Shown here: piece after piece, positions 46,661 to 56,195 of the stretch
Position numbering within the stretch: position 1 is the stretch's first letter
Layout: each line of letters starts with the position of its first letter
NCBI RefSeq assembly: GCF_001620265.1
Contig: NZ_CP012661.1
Coordinates: forward strand, 2,046,001 to 2,110,000
Length of the DNA: 64,000 bases
DNA from: Frigidibacter mobilis
GTDB taxonomy: Bacteria; Pseudomonadota; Alphaproteobacteria; Rhodobacterales; Rhodobacteraceae
Direction of reading: 5' to 3'
Made by a program: the position numbers and the translations under genes
Notes under the pieces: generated by a model
What the model saw: only the letters and a program-made list of their open reading frames with translations
Told to the model about the DNA's origin: nothing
Databases searched by the model: none

Positions 46661-48127
46661 ATGACCCAGCGACTGACAACCACCGCCGGCGCCCCCGTTG
46701 CCAACAACCAGAACAGCGAGACCGCAGGCCCGCGCGGCCCGGTGCTGATGCAGGACTATCACCTGATGGAGAAGCTCGCCCATCAGAACCGCGAGCGGAT
46801 CCCCGAGCGGGTGGTGCACGCCAAGGGCTGGGGCGCCTTCGGCACCTTCACCGTGACCCATGACATCACCCGCTTCACCCGCGCCGCGATCTTCGGCGCG
46901 GTCGGCAAGCAGACCGACATGCTGGCGCGCTTTTCCACCGTGGCGGGCGAGGCCGGCGCCGCCGACCACGAACGCGACGTGCGCGGCTTTGCGCTGAAGT
47001 TCTACACCGAGGAAGGCAACTGGGATCTGGTCGGCAACAACACCCCGGTGTTCTTCATCCGCGATCCGCTGAAGTTCCCCGACTTCATCCACACGCAAAA
47101 GCGCCACCCGCGCAGCAACCTGCGCTCCAACACCGCCGCCTGGGATTTCTGGAGCCTGGTGCCGGAATCGCTGCATCAGGTCAGCATCCTGATGTCGGAC
47201 CGGGGCCTGCCGATCAGCCCGATGCACATGAACGGCTATGGCAGCCACACCTATTCATTCTGGAACCGCGACGGCGAACGCTTCTGGGTGAAGTTCCACT
47301 TCAAGACCCAGCAGGGCGTGAAGACCGTGACCAATGACGAGGCGGCAACCATCGTAGGCCAGACCCGCGAAGGATATCAGGAGGCGCTGTTCGGCGGCAT
47401 CGAGGCGGGCAATTTCCCGCGCTGGACGCTGTTCGTGCAGGTGATGCCCGAGGCCGATGCGGACAGTACCCCCTATGACCCCTTCGACCTGACGAAGGTC
47501 TGGCCGCATTCCGACTATCCGCTGATCGAGGTCGGCGTGATGGAGCTGAACCGCAACGCCGACAACTACTTCACCCAGATCGAGCAGGCCGCCTTCAGCC
47601 CCTCGAACAAGGTGCCGGGGATCGGCTACAGCCCCGACAAGATGCTGCAGGCGCGGGTGTTCAGCTATGCCGACGCGCATCGCTACCGCCTTGGCACGCA
47701 TTACGAGGCGCTGCCGGTCAACCAGCCCAAATGCCCGGTCCACCATTACCATGCGGCCGGGAACATGAACTTCATCGGGCTGCGCAGCGGTGCTGGGGAT
47801 GCCTACTATGAACCCAACAGCATGGGCGGCGTCGGCGAGGATCCCACCGTGGCTGAACCGCCGCTGGCGCTCTCGGGCATGGCCGCGCGCCAGCCGCACC
47901 AGCAGCAGATCGACGACTACACCCAGCCCCGCGCCCTGCATGACGAGGTGCTGTCCGAGGCGGAACGCGGCCGGCTCTACGGCAACATCGCCGCCTCGAT
48001 GGATGGGGTTCCGGCCGGCATCATCGACCGCGCATTGATGCATTTCGAGCGGATCTCGCCGGCCTATGCCGCAGGCATCCGCGCCGCCCTGCTCGCCCGG
48101 AGCGGCCTGGTCGCCGCCGCCGAATGA
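46661..48127 (+). CDS. katA: catalase (heme, small-subunit clade)
   Basis: This 488-residue monofunctional heme catalase breaks down hydrogen peroxide. The active-site histidine is in [19 protein letters not shown]. The NADPH/heme region [25 protein letters not shown] [first 20 residues: [20 protein letters not shown]] and the heme-ligand tyrosine motif [14 protein letters not shown] are intact. No signal peptide is seen. It is divergent from oxyR and convergent with the 7TM kinase gene. Confidence 0.95.
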   Translation: MTQRLTTTAGAPVANNQNSETAGPRGPVLMQDYHLMEKLAHQNRERIPERVVHAKGWGAFGTFTVTHDITRFTRAAIFGAVGKQTDMLARFSTVAGEAGAADHERDVRGFALKFYTEEGNWDLVGNNTPVFFIRDPLKFPDFIHTQKRHPRSNLRSNTAAWDFWSLVPESLHQVSILMSDRGLPISPMHMNGYGSHTYSFWNRDGERFWVKFHFKTQQGVKTVTNDEAATIVGQTREGYQEALFGGIEAGNFPRWTLFVQVMPEADADSTPYDPFDLTKVWPHSDYPLIEVGVMELNRNADNYFTQIEQAAFSPSNKVPGIGYSPDKMLQARVFSYADAHRYRLGTHYEALPVNQPKCPVHHYHAAGNMNFIGLRSGAGDAYYEPNSMGGVGEDPTVAEPPLALSGMAARQPHQQQIDDYTQPRALHDEVLSEAERGRLYGNIAASMDGVPAGIIDRALMHFERISPAYAAGIRAALLARSGLVAAAE

Positions 48128-48133
48128 CACCGC

Positions 48134-48158
48134 GCCCGCCCGAAGATCCCGGGCGGGC
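48134..48158. terminator. hairpin between convergent katA and the kinase gene
   Basis: GCCCGCCCG (48134-48142) and CGGGCGGGC (48150-48158) are perfect complements around AAGATCC. They begin 7 bp after the katA stop. Probably bidirectional, without a T tract. Confidence 0.55.
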
Positions 48159-48172
48159 CACTTCGCCGCAGG

Positions 48173-50008
48173 TCAGGCCAACACCACTGCCGGCTCTGGC
48201 GCCAGCGGCAGGTCGATGAAGAAGGTCGTGCCCTCGCCCAGGCGGCTTTCATAGCTGATCTGGCCTCCCATCTCATCCAGGATCCGTCGTGCGATGTGCA
48301 GCCCGACGCCGGATCCGCCCACGCGCCGCGTGCCCGAACTGTCCAGCTGCGAGAACTGTCCGAACACCGCTTCATCCGCCCCGGCGGGAATACCCGGCCC
48401 GCTGTCCTTGACCCGCACCCGCATCCGACCCGGCTCGCACAGCACCGACACCTCGACCCGCGCGCCGCGGCCCGAGAACTTGCAGGCATTGGACAGCACG
48501 TTGCCGATCACCTGCGCCAGCCGCTTGGGATCGCCCTCGACCATTGCCGGGCCCGCGGCCTCGGCCAGCACCAGCGTCACACCAAGGCTGCGGGCCTGGT
48601 CGGCCGCCACCACCACCGCCTCTTGTACCAGCGCACCCATGTCGAGCCGCCGCCGCTCCACGCTCAACGTACCCTGCTCGATCTGCTGCAGGTCCAGCAG
48701 ATCCTCGATCAGCGTCGTCAGCCGGGCACTGTTGCTAGCGGCGATCTGCACGATTCGCCGCGCGCGTTCGGGTAATTCTCCGGTGACCTCGTTGTTCAGC
48801 AGATCGAGCGCGCCCTTGATCGAGGTCAGCGGCGTGCGCAATTCGTGGCTGACCACCGACAGGAACTGCGACTTTGCCAGCTCCGCCGCCCGGGCATTTT
48901 CCGCCGCAAGCCGCAGGGCCGCCGCCTCCTGCTGCTGCGCGGTGATATCCACCAGCGAGATCACCCAGCCAAGCGCCGAGCGCCCGGTCCTGACCGGCCG
49001 GTGCAGCACGCCCGCCCGCGGATCGAAACTGCGCCCGCCGCGCAAGATCGGCGGCTCGTCATGCAGATGGCCGCCGCTCTGCAGCCGCGCCAGCAGCGGC
49101 GCAAGATCGGGCAGCGCGCTCAGCGGCTCTCCGGGTCTTGGCAGCGCCGCCCCGAACACCCGCCGTGCCTCTGGGTTCACCGCCTCCAGCCGGCCCTCGG
49201 CATCGACGATCAGAACCGGATCCGCCGCCTTGTAGAACAGCATGTCGCGGGCGATCAGGTTGATGTCCATCAGCCGGTTGTTGGCCAGCATCCAGCCGAA
49301 CACCACCAGCACAAGCGCAAAGCTGAACGGCGTCGGGTCAAAGCCGAACAGAGTGAACCCGGACAGCACATAGGCAAGGTTGCCCACCACCGGCACAAGC
49401 GTGATCGCCAGCAAGGTCAGCAAGAAGCCCCGAAAGCTCCAAGGCGCGCGCAGGATCGCCAGCCCCACGATGGCGATCGAGGCCAGCATGAAACCATAGA
49501 CATAATAGGCCGACAGATAGAACAACGGCCCGTGATCGTAGATCACCGAACTGCGACCGTCGATCTCGGCCAGCCGCGTTCCGGGACCGTAGAAGGCAGT
49601 GTGCCAGCCGTTGCTCAGCGCCAGCAGGGTCACCGCCAGCGGCGCACCGATCAGCGCGAGCGAGCGCAGACGCCACCAAAGCGGATGCCGCCCAAGGGCA
49701 TAGTCCAGCAAGAACAACGTCCAGGCCGTCGGCACCAGCACGATGCCCGGCCAGGCCAGCTTGGCCCAGAGCATCTTGCAGGGCAGCCCCTGCACCGACA
49801 GTTCCATCATCGACGAGAGCAGCCACCACAGCATCGCGCAATGGGCGAGCACGAAATAAGGGCGGCCTGGAAAACGGTGGATCTGCCAGACCCGGAGCAT
49901 GACCAAAAGCACCCCGGCCAGCACCGCCGCGGTGATCCCCACTGCCAGATCCAAACTCTGCGGGTGCAGGCAGCCGGTCACTGCGCCCGACCCGGTGTCA
50001 CAGAACAC
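48173..50008 (-). CDS. 7TM-sensor histidine kinase with PAS domain
   Basis: This 611-residue membrane kinase has seven hydrophobic segments between residues 20 and 245, matching the N-terminal 7TM histidine-kinase sensor type. A PAS domain (ADPVLIVDAEGRLEAVNPEA, from about 262) comes next. The HisKA box SQFLSVVSHELRTPLTSIKG holds the phospho-acceptor H388. The ATPase domain has N-box NVLSNACKFSG, DSGPGIPAG and GGSGVGLHIARRI. The start is a GTG. No response regulator lies next to it, so its partner is unknown. Confidence 0.87.
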   Translation of the reverse strand: MFCDTGSGAVTGCLHPQSLDLAVGITAAVLAGVLLVMLRVWQIHRFPGRPYFVLAHCAMLWWLLSSMMELSVQGLPCKMLWAKLAWPGIVLVPTAWTLFLLDYALGRHPLWWRLRSLALIGAPLAVTLLALSNGWHTAFYGPGTRLAEIDGRSSVIYDHGPLFYLSAYYVYGFMLASIAIVGLAILRAPWSFRGFLLTLLAITLVPVVGNLAYVLSGFTLFGFDPTPFSFALVLVVFGWMLANNRLMDINLIARDMLFYKAADPVLIVDAEGRLEAVNPEARRVFGAALPRPGEPLSALPDLAPLLARLQSGGHLHDEPPILRGGRSFDPRAGVLHRPVRTGRSALGWVISLVDITAQQQEAAALRLAAENARAAELAKSQFLSVVSHELRTPLTSIKGALDLLNNEVTGELPERARRIVQIAASNSARLTTLIEDLLDLQQIEQGTLSVERRRLDMGALVQEAVVVAADQARSLGVTLVLAEAAGPAMVEGDPKRLAQVIGNVLSNACKFSGRGARVEVSVLCEPGRMRVRVKDSGPGIPAGADEAVFGQFSQLDSSGTRRVGGSGVGLHIARRILDEMGGQISYESRLGEGTTFFIDLPLAPEPAVVLA

Positions 50009-50366
50009 CTGCGGTGGTTGCCAGCTCGGTCTGGGGCAGCGTGCGCGCCACTGCAGGGGCGGAACAGGGCGCGAGAGCGGGGGACAGGGCTGCGAATGGC
50101 CGACACTGAAAACGCCTTCCGGGTAAAATCCGTCTTATCGTACGTAGCGGTCGAACCGCGCAGAAAGATAGGCCTGACACTACAGATGCGCCCAGGATCT
50201 GACCAGCCGCACCGCCCCCGCGTGCCCGCCGTTCCAGCCTTGCGCCCCGGAACTCTACCCGAAGACGCCGCGCGCGCAACAGCGAGCCCTGCGCCGCCGC
50301 CCGATCCCGGGCCAGCATCCCGGCAGAAATCCGCTTTTGCCTCGCTCGCCCTGAGGCCGCGGCAGA
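50009..50366. other. 358-bp gap upstream of the kinase gene
   Basis: No convincing gene is present. GCGGTCGAACCGC (a 5-3-5 palindrome, about 50147-50159) is the only short inverted repeat that stands out and could be an operator. Otherwise I see nothing in this stretch. Confidence 0.4.
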
Positions 50367-51149
50367 TCAGCCGCGCTTGCGCAGGATCTGACGCAACATG
50401 CCGTGGAAGGTCTGCACCTCGGCGCGCGTCAGGGTCATGCGCCCCCACAGCGCGCGCAGGTTCTGCTTCATCCCGGCGGCCTTGGTGTCCGGAAAGAAGA
50501 ACCCCGCCGCCTCCAGCTCTGCCTCATAGTGATCGGCCAGCTTCTCGACCTCGATCCGTGTCGCATATTCGCTGCGCCCGAACTCCATGCGCTCGGCAGG
50601 AGCCGCCACGTTGTGCCGGCGCCATTCATAGGCGGTCAGCAGCACCGCCTGGCCCAGGTTCAGCGAGGGGAAACCGGGATTGACCGGGATCGAGATCAGC
50701 GCATTGGCCCGCACCACATCGTCATTCTCGAGCCCGGTGCGCTCGGGCCCGAACAGCACCGCGACGCGCCGCCCCTCGGCGGCCATCGCGCGGGCCTGCT
50801 CCATCGCGCGCTCGGCGCTCACCACGGGCCGCGTCAGCTCGCGGTCGCGCGCGGTGGTGGCGAAGACATAGTCGCAATCGCCCACTGCCTGTGCCACATC
50901 CGCAAACACGCCCGCATGATCCAGCACCCGCCCCGCCGCACCCGAGGCCATCGCCACCGCCCGCGGATTCGGCCAGACATCGCGCGGATCCACCAGCCGC
51001 AGCCGCTCCAGCCCGAAATTCAGCATCGCCCGGGCCGCGGCCCCGATATTCTCGCCCATCTGCGGGCGCACCAGCACGAAGACCGGCTGCAGCGCCGGAT
51101 CGGTGCCGGGGGTGTCTTCCGGGGGAGTTCGGGGCTGGTCGGCGGTCAT
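50367..51149 (-). CDS. RNA methyltransferase, TrmJ/TrmH (SpoU) family
   Basis: This 260-residue SPOUT-fold methyltransferase probably 2'-O-methylates tRNA nucleotide 32. The three knot motifs are present: VRPQMGENIGAAARAMLNFG, VAVLFGPERTGLENDDV and PSLNLGQAVLLTAYEW. A C-terminal helical extension includes LRALWGRMTLTRAEVQTFHG, typical for TrmJ. Of two ATGs, 51149 is preferred: the AAGGA site abuts the other ATG (51158) but lies 9 bases from this one. It is monocistronic. Confidence 0.87.
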   Translation of the reverse strand: MTADQPRTPPEDTPGTDPALQPVFVLVRPQMGENIGAAARAMLNFGLERLRLVDPRDVWPNPRAVAMASGAAGRVLDHAGVFADVAQAVGDCDYVFATTARDRELTRPVVSAERAMEQARAMAAEGRRVAVLFGPERTGLENDDVVRANALISIPVNPGFPSLNLGQAVLLTAYEWRRHNVAAPAERMEFGRSEYATRIEVEKLADHYEAELEAAGFFFPDTKAAGMKQNLRALWGRMTLTRAEVQTFHGMLRQILRKRG

Positions 51150-51270
51150 GGGGCGCATTCCTTCGGGCTGCGGCCTGATACGCTGCCGCGCCCGGCAGTT
51201 CAAGGAAGCGCTGCGGCGGCCGGGGAAGGGGGGCCGTCTGCCCCCCTCTTGGCGCGTGCCGCGCCAATTC

Positions 51271-51301
51271 ACCCCCCGAGGATATTTCTCCAAGGCAAAG
51301 G
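51271..51301 (-). repeat. dispersed intergenic repeat, copy A (inverted)
   Basis: On the minus strand this reads CCTTTGCCTTGG, then AAATATCCTCGGGGGGT. This is the same core as copies B and C, but in reverse orientation. It faces copy B, about 20 bp away, in the trmJ-thiE gap. Confidence 0.65.
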
Positions 51302-51321
51302 ACAAGACCGCACGCCGCTGG

Positions 51322-51380
51322 CTTTGCCTTGTTCCAAATATCCTCCGGGGGTCCGGGGGTGGAAAACCCCCGGCGCCGGC
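51322..51380 (+). repeat. dispersed intergenic repeat, copy B
   Basis: The core CTTTGCCTTGTTCCAAATAT continues as CCTCCGGGGGTCCGGGGGT, then a GGGGGT...ACCCCC hairpin. Copy C at 56046 shares nearly all of it. It lies between two divergent genes. Confidence 0.65.
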
Positions 51381-51471
51381 CCCCCGCTCTGCCCGTAGCC
51401 ATTGGCGCGAAACTGCGCTAAGGGGGCCGTCAGACGCGCCCCGCGCGCGCACGACCTTGCAAGGAACGATC

Positions 51472-52092
51472 ATGGCCGCCGAAGACCGCCCGCAGATCTA
51501 TCTCGTCACGCCGCCCGCCTTCGACGCCGAGCTCTTCCCCGACCGGCTGGCCCGGGTGCTCGATGCGGTCCCGATCGCCTGCCTGCGGCTGGCGCTGGCC
51601 ACCCGCGACGAGGATGCCCTGCTGCGCGCCGCCGATGCCTGCCGCATGGTGGCGCATGAGCGCGACGTGCCCATCGTGATCGAGACCCATGTGATGCTGG
51701 TGCCGCGGCTGGGGCTGGACGGGGTGCACCTGCTCGACGGCGCCCGCACCGTGCGCCATGCCCGCAAGGAGCTGGGGCAGGACGCCATCGTCGGCGCCTT
51801 CTGCGGCACCTCGCGCCATGAGGGGCTGAATGCCGGCGAGGCAGGGGCCGATTACGTCGCCTTCGGCCCGGTCGGCGCCACCCCGCTTGGCACCGGCGAC
51901 AGCGTCGATCCCGAGCTGCTGGCCTGGTGGTCCGAGGTGATCGAGATCCCGGTCGTCGCCGAAGGCGCGCTGACCGAGGCGCTGATCCGCGATCTGGCCC
52001 CGGTCACCGATTTCTTCGGCATCGGCGAGGAGATCTGGACCACCGAGGACCCGGCTGCGGCGCTGATGCGGCTTGTGGCGGCGATGGGGTAA
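51472..52092 (+). CDS. thiamine-phosphate synthase family protein (ThiE-like)
   Basis: This 206-residue TIM-barrel protein has the ThiE order. IYLVTPPAF is at the start, DVPIVIETHVMLVPRLGLDGVHL resembles the substrate-binding strand, GAFCGTSRHE follows, and GADYVAFGPVGATPLGTGDS corresponds to the usual GADYVGVGP...TPTK phosphate loop. The enzyme joins the thiazole and pyrimidine parts of thiamine, but the deviating motifs and lack of other thi genes leave room for a paralogous role. The ATG at 51472 has an AAGGA site. Confidence 0.75.
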   Translation: MAAEDRPQIYLVTPPAFDAELFPDRLARVLDAVPIACLRLALATRDEDALLRAADACRMVAHERDVPIVIETHVMLVPRLGLDGVHLLDGARTVRHARKELGQDAIVGAFCGTSRHEGLNAGEAGADYVAFGPVGATPLGTGDSVDPELLAWWSEVIEIPVVAEGALTEALIRDLAPVTDFFGIGEEIWTTEDPAAALMRLVAAMG

Positions 52093-52224
52093 GGGACGGC
52101 CTGCACGGCCGGGGCCCCGCGGGCCAGGAGGCTCGGGCAGGCAAGCCGAAACTTCCCAAGAGCCCTCGACAGCCGCCCGCTGCCGCGCCAGACTGGCGGC
52201 ATCGCCCCTGACCCTGGCCCGCCG

Positions 52225-52539
52225 ATGCACCCCGCCTCGCTCGTGATCGCCACCGCCGCCCTTGCCCTGCTGGCCGCGCTCTCGCTGGCGGCCAACCGCC
52301 GCCTGCGGCATCTCGGGCGGCTGCCGATGCACTGGGGCCTGGCCGGGCAGGTCACCTGGACCGCCCCGCGCCCTCTGGCGCTGGCCCTTGTCCCGATCCT
52401 TGCCGCCATCATGCTGCTGGCCTCGGCGCTGTCCGGCGCCCCGCCGCTGATGACCGCGCTGATGGCGCTGGCGCTGATCGCCGCGCATCTGGCCCATCTC
52501 TGGCTGATCCGCCGCACCGCCTTGCGCGGCACCCCATGA
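52225..52539 (+). CDS. small membrane protein, DUF1648-like
   Basis: This 104-residue protein has three hydrophobic segments (residues 5-22, 50-70, 75-95). Between the first two, the pattern LGRLPMHWGLAGQVTWTAPR resembles the LP.HWG motif of DUF1648/SdpI-like proteins. Its function is unknown. The stop overlaps the next gene (ATGA), so the two are co-translated. It is too short to be a full SdpI immunity protein. Confidence 0.6.
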   Translation: MHPASLVIATAALALLAALSLAANRRLRHLGRLPMHWGLAGQVTWTAPRPLALALVPILAAIMLLASALSGAPPLMTALMALALIAAHLAHLWLIRRTALRGTP

Positions 52540-52910
52540 CCGCCCCTGCCCTGCTGGCCCTTCACCATGTGCAGCTGGCGATGCCCGCGGGCGGCGAGGC
52601 GCAGGCGCGCGCCTTCTACGGCGCCCTCCTCGGCCTGACCGAAGTGCCCAAGCCCGCCCCGCTGCAAGGCCGCGGCGGCCTCTGGTTCGAGCGGGGCAGC
52701 CTGCGCCTGCATCTGGGGGTGGAGGCGCCCTTCACCCCCGCCCGCAAGGCGCATCCCGCCTTCGCGGTGCAGGGCCTTGCCGCCCTTGCCGACCGCCTGC
52801 AAGAGGCCGGCCACCCGACACGGGCCGAGATCGACCTGCCCGGCATGGACCGGCTCTATGTCGATGACCCCTTCGGCAACCGGCTAGAACTGCTGGAGAT
52901 CACTGGCTGA
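52536..52910 (+). CDS. VOC-superfamily (glyoxalase/bleomycin-resistance-like) protein
   Basis: This 124-residue VOC-fold protein starts with the metal-binding histidine strand LALHHVQLAM. An ARAFYGALLGLTEVPK helix follows, and it ends with LYVDDPFGNRLELLEITG, the standard last strand with its metal-binding glutamate. Members are small metalloenzymes or binding proteins; the substrate is unknown. It overlaps the small membrane gene by 4 bp, and its last bases overlap the convergent gene at 52900. Confidence 0.8.
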   Translation: MTAPALLALHHVQLAMPAGGEAQARAFYGALLGLTEVPKPAPLQGRGGLWFERGSLRLHLGVEAPFTPARKAHPAFAVQGLAALADRLQEAGHPTRAEIDLPGMDRLYVDDPFGNRLELLEITG

Positions 52911-53184
52911 CCCGCCCCGCGCGCCCGCCCCGTCGCCGCGGCGGGGCCGCCCCGGTCAGGCCCGCGCGCAGCACCGCCGTCATCGGATGGCCCGGCGCGC
53001 CCTCGCCATAGCGCACCAGCAGCACCCGCATCGCCTCGGCCGGCTCCACCCCGGCGGCAAGACTCAGCGCCCAGTCGAGAAACACCGACCGGCATTCCCC
53101 CGGGGTGATGCCCTCGATCGCGTAGCTCTCGCGCACCAACCCTTTCGGGTCCGCCCGGTCCAGATCCATCAGCGCCCTCGCCAT
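52900..53184 (-). CDS. hypothetical protein (94 aa)
   Basis: This is a short cytoplasmic protein with mostly helical character. It has a GLVRESYAIEGITPGECRSV start region, an EAMRVLLVRYGEGAPGHPMT middle and a basic tail rich in R and G. I believe related proteins exist in Rhodobacteraceae, often next to glnE, but I do not recognise a function. It ends within the convergent VOC gene and begins 18 bp after glnE, so it may be in the glnE transcript. Confidence 0.6.
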   Translation of the reverse strand: MARALMDLDRADPKGLVRESYAIEGITPGECRSVFLDWALSLAAGVEPAEAMRVLLVRYGEGAPGHPMTAVLRAGLTGAAPPRRRGGRAGRVSQ

Positions 53185-53202
53185 TGTTGTTCCCGCGCCC
53201 GG

Positions 53203-55995
53203 CTACCCGGTCCCCGCAAGCACCCCGTCCACAATCGCAGCCACCCGCGCCGTTGCCGCGTCCAGCCGCGACGCCAGCGCGGCCAGATCCGCCATTCCGG
53301 TCTCGCGCAGCAAAAAGGCGCGGGCGCCCTCGCCGATCTGATCCATGTCCAGCGGCCGGTCGGTCAGCAGCCGCCCCCCCGCCTGCAGCCGCCACAGGAA
53401 GCGGTAGGCCTCCTGCAGCGCCGCCTCCTCGGACTTGCCAAGGCAGCCGCTGCGCAGCCCGGCACGCAGCTGCGCCTCCACCCGCCGCGCCGGATCGGCG
53501 GCGCGCAGCGCGCAGGACTGCGCCAGCAGTTCGATATCCTGCAACCGGCCCGGGCCGATCTTCGCCTCCCACACCCCATCCGGCGCCTTGGCCGCAAAGA
53601 TCCGCCGCCGCATGTCGGCGACATCGGCCAGCACCGTCTCGCCGCCCGCCTTCGCGGCCAGCACCTCGCGCCGCAGCGCCTCGACCTCGGCGGCAAGCCC
53701 CGCATCCCCGACAATGGCCCGCGCCCGGGTCAGCGCCAGATGCTCCCAGGTCCAGGCCTCGCTCCTCTGGTAGCTGCGGAACCGCTCCAGCGCCGTCGCC
53801 ACCGGGCCCTGCTTGCCCGAGGGGCGCAGCCGCATATCCACCTCGTAAAGCCGCCCCTCGGCCATCGGCGCCGACAGCGCGGTGACCAGTGCCTGCGTCA
53901 GCCGCGCGTAATAGGTGCGCGTCGGCAAGGGACGCTTGCCCTCCGACGCCTCCACCCCGGCATCGTCATAGATCACGATCAGGTCGAGGTCCGAGGCCGC
54001 ATTCAGCCGCTCCGCGCCAAGGCTGCCCATCCCCAGCACCACCGCGCCGCGCCCGGGCAGCGGGCCGTGCTTTGACGTGAATTCGGCGCAGCAGGGCTCC
54101 CAGACCGCCGCCACGCAGGCGCCCGCAAGGTCTGCATACATCCGCCCCGCCTCGGCCGCGTCCACCAGCCCGCGCAGGTGATGCACGCCGATGCGGAAAT
54201 GCCATTCGCGCGCCCACCGCCGCGCGGCATCGAGCTTCCTCTCGTAGTCGGGCAGCGCCGCCAGCTGCCCGGCCAGCGCCGCGCGCAGCGGCCCCGTCCC
54301 CGGCCAGGGCGCGAAGAAATCCCCGCCGATCACCGCATCCAGCACCGAGGAATGCCGCGACAGGTGCCGCGCGAGGCCCGGCGCCGTGGCGCAGATATCG
54401 ACGATCAGCTCCACCAGTTGCGGGTTCGCGTCGAACAGCGAGAACAGTTGCACCCCCGCCGGCAACCCGCGCAGGAAGCCGTCGAACTGGCGCAGCGCCT
54501 CATCCGGGTTCGCCGCGCGCAGCAGCCCGCGCAGGATGCCGGGCTTGACGCGGCGGAAGATCTCGGCGGCGCGGGCGGATCGCAGCGCCGGATAGGCGCG
54601 CCAGCCCTCGACAAGCACGCGCGAGGCATCGGGCAGGTCCGGCATTTCGCCCGACGTCTCGCCGGGGGCAAAGAACTCCTCGGTCAGCGCCGCCACCCGC
54701 TCCAGCCGCCCGCGCAGCCCGGCGCGCATCGCAGCCGTGTCGGCCTCGCCCATCATCCGCGCCAGCCGGTCAAAGCCCTCGGCGCTGACAGGCAGCGCAT
54801 GGGTCTGGGCATCGGCGGCCATCTGCAGGCGGTGCTCCACCTCGCGGTGCGCGCGGTAGAGCGTGGTCAGCTCGGCCGCCACCCCGTCCGGCACCCAGCC
54901 CTTGGCCGCCAGCGCCGCGAGGCTGCCGACGGTGCTGCGCCCGCGCAGGTCCGCATCGCGCCCGCCGGCGATCAGCTGCCGTGTCTGGGTAAAGAACTCG
55001 ATCTCGCGGATGCCGCCCACCCCCAGCTTCATGTCATGGCCCTCCAGCACCACCGGCCCATGCAGGCCCTTGTGGTCGCGGATCTTCAGCCGCATGTCAT
55101 GGGCATCCTGGATGGCGGCGAAATCGAGATGCTTGCGCCAGACAAAGGGCACCAGCCGCTTCAGGAACCGCTCGCCCGCCGCAATGTCACCGCCGCAGGC
55201 CCGCGCCTTGATATAGGCCGCGCGCTCCCAGGTGCGGCCCTGGCCCTCGTAATACTGCTCCGCCGCCGCCATTGCGATGCAGACCGGGGTGACGCTGGCA
55301 TCGGGGCGCAGGCGCAGGTCGGTGCGGAACACATAGCCCTCGGCAGTATTGTCGCCGATCCAGGAGGCCATCTTGCGGGTCACGCGGATGAAGGCGGCGC
55401 GGGCCTCGTGATAGTCGTCGGGCGCATAGCGCTCCTCGTCGAACAGGCAGATCAGGTCGATGTCAGAGGAGTAGTTCAACTCGCCAGCCCCCATCTTGCC
55501 CATCGCCAGCACCACCATGCCGCCGGCGGTTCGCGCATCCTCGGGCGCGGCGCCGGGCAGCTTGCCGCGGCGGATCTCCTCGCCGACCAGCGCCTTCAGC
55601 GACAGGTCCACCGCCCGGTCCGCCAGCGCGGTCAGCGCCCCGGTCACCGCCTCCAGCGGCCAGACCCCGCCCAGATCGGCCAGTCCCGCCAGCAGCGCGA
55701 CCCGGCGCTTGGCGATGCGCAAGGCGGTCGGCAGGCTGGCAGGGGTCTCGGCTTCCAGCCCCGCCAGCACCGCTGCCAGCGCGGGTTCCGGCGCGCCCTG
55801 CAATGCCTCCTCCAGCCAGCCCGCCTCATGCGCCATCAGCCCGGCCAGGTAGGGGCTGCAGCCCGCCGCCCCCGCCAGCAGCGCCCGCAGCTCGGGCGCC
55901 AGCGCGGCAAGGCGCGCCGCGGCATCGGCACCGCGGGCGGCATCGAAGGGGATCGGGCAGCGGGTCAGCCTCGCGGCGAAGGGGGCATGGGTCAT
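53203..55995 (-). CDS. glnE: bifunctional glutamine synthetase adenylyltransferase/deadenylase
   Basis: This 930-residue enzyme switches glutamine synthetase off by adenylylation and on by removal, under PII control. Two nucleotidyltransferase halves are visible. The first has GELNYSSDIDLICLFDEE (near residue 172) and the second GAERLNAASDLDLIVIYDD (near residue 660). GlnD-linker-type helical segments follow each. Length and motifs are normal. It complements the ntrBC genes 12 kb away in nitrogen control. A copy of the intergenic repeat lies upstream. Confidence 0.95.
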   Translation of the reverse strand: MTHAPFAARLTRCPIPFDAARGADAAARLAALAPELRALLAGAAGCSPYLAGLMAHEAGWLEEALQGAPEPALAAVLAGLEAETPASLPTALRIAKRRVALLAGLADLGGVWPLEAVTGALTALADRAVDLSLKALVGEEIRRGKLPGAAPEDARTAGGMVVLAMGKMGAGELNYSSDIDLICLFDEERYAPDDYHEARAAFIRVTRKMASWIGDNTAEGYVFRTDLRLRPDASVTPVCIAMAAAEQYYEGQGRTWERAAYIKARACGGDIAAGERFLKRLVPFVWRKHLDFAAIQDAHDMRLKIRDHKGLHGPVVLEGHDMKLGVGGIREIEFFTQTRQLIAGGRDADLRGRSTVGSLAALAAKGWVPDGVAAELTTLYRAHREVEHRLQMAADAQTHALPVSAEGFDRLARMMGEADTAAMRAGLRGRLERVAALTEEFFAPGETSGEMPDLPDASRVLVEGWRAYPALRSARAAEIFRRVKPGILRGLLRAANPDEALRQFDGFLRGLPAGVQLFSLFDANPQLVELIVDICATAPGLARHLSRHSSVLDAVIGGDFFAPWPGTGPLRAALAGQLAALPDYERKLDAARRWAREWHFRIGVHHLRGLVDAAEAGRMYADLAGACVAAVWEPCCAEFTSKHGPLPGRGAVVLGMGSLGAERLNAASDLDLIVIYDDAGVEASEGKRPLPTRTYYARLTQALVTALSAPMAEGRLYEVDMRLRPSGKQGPVATALERFRSYQRSEAWTWEHLALTRARAIVGDAGLAAEVEALRREVLAAKAGGETVLADVADMRRRIFAAKAPDGVWEAKIGPGRLQDIELLAQSCALRAADPARRVEAQLRAGLRSGCLGKSEEAALQEAYRFLWRLQAGGRLLTDRPLDMDQIGEGARAFLLRETGMADLAALASRLDAATARVAAIVDGVLAGTG

Positions 55996-56045
55996 CGTGC
56001 CACCCTACCGGGCCAAGCGGCGCGGTCAACAAAGTGCTTTTCCGC

Positions 56046-56101
56046 CTTTGCCTTGTTGCAAATATCCTCGGGGGGTGCGGGGGGCAGACGGCCCCCCGCG
56101 G
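56046..56101 (+). repeat. dispersed intergenic repeat, copy C
   Basis: CTTTGCCTTGTTGCAAATAT, then CCTCGGGGGGTGCGGGGG, matches copy B with few differences. It ends in a hairpin (GCGGGGGGC, loop, GGCCCCCCGC). Confidence 0.65.
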
Positions 56102-56195
56102 CCGGGCACGGGCGCGTCCTGGGATTTCAAGAGGATACGTGGCGATCTTCATCCAGACTGTGAAGATCGCCCTGCAACCCATTGTTTTTCTGTCA

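Noticed and set aside
54178..56163. A 661-codon open frame on the plus strand opposite glnE
   Set aside because: Antisense shadow of glnE with no recognisable domain.
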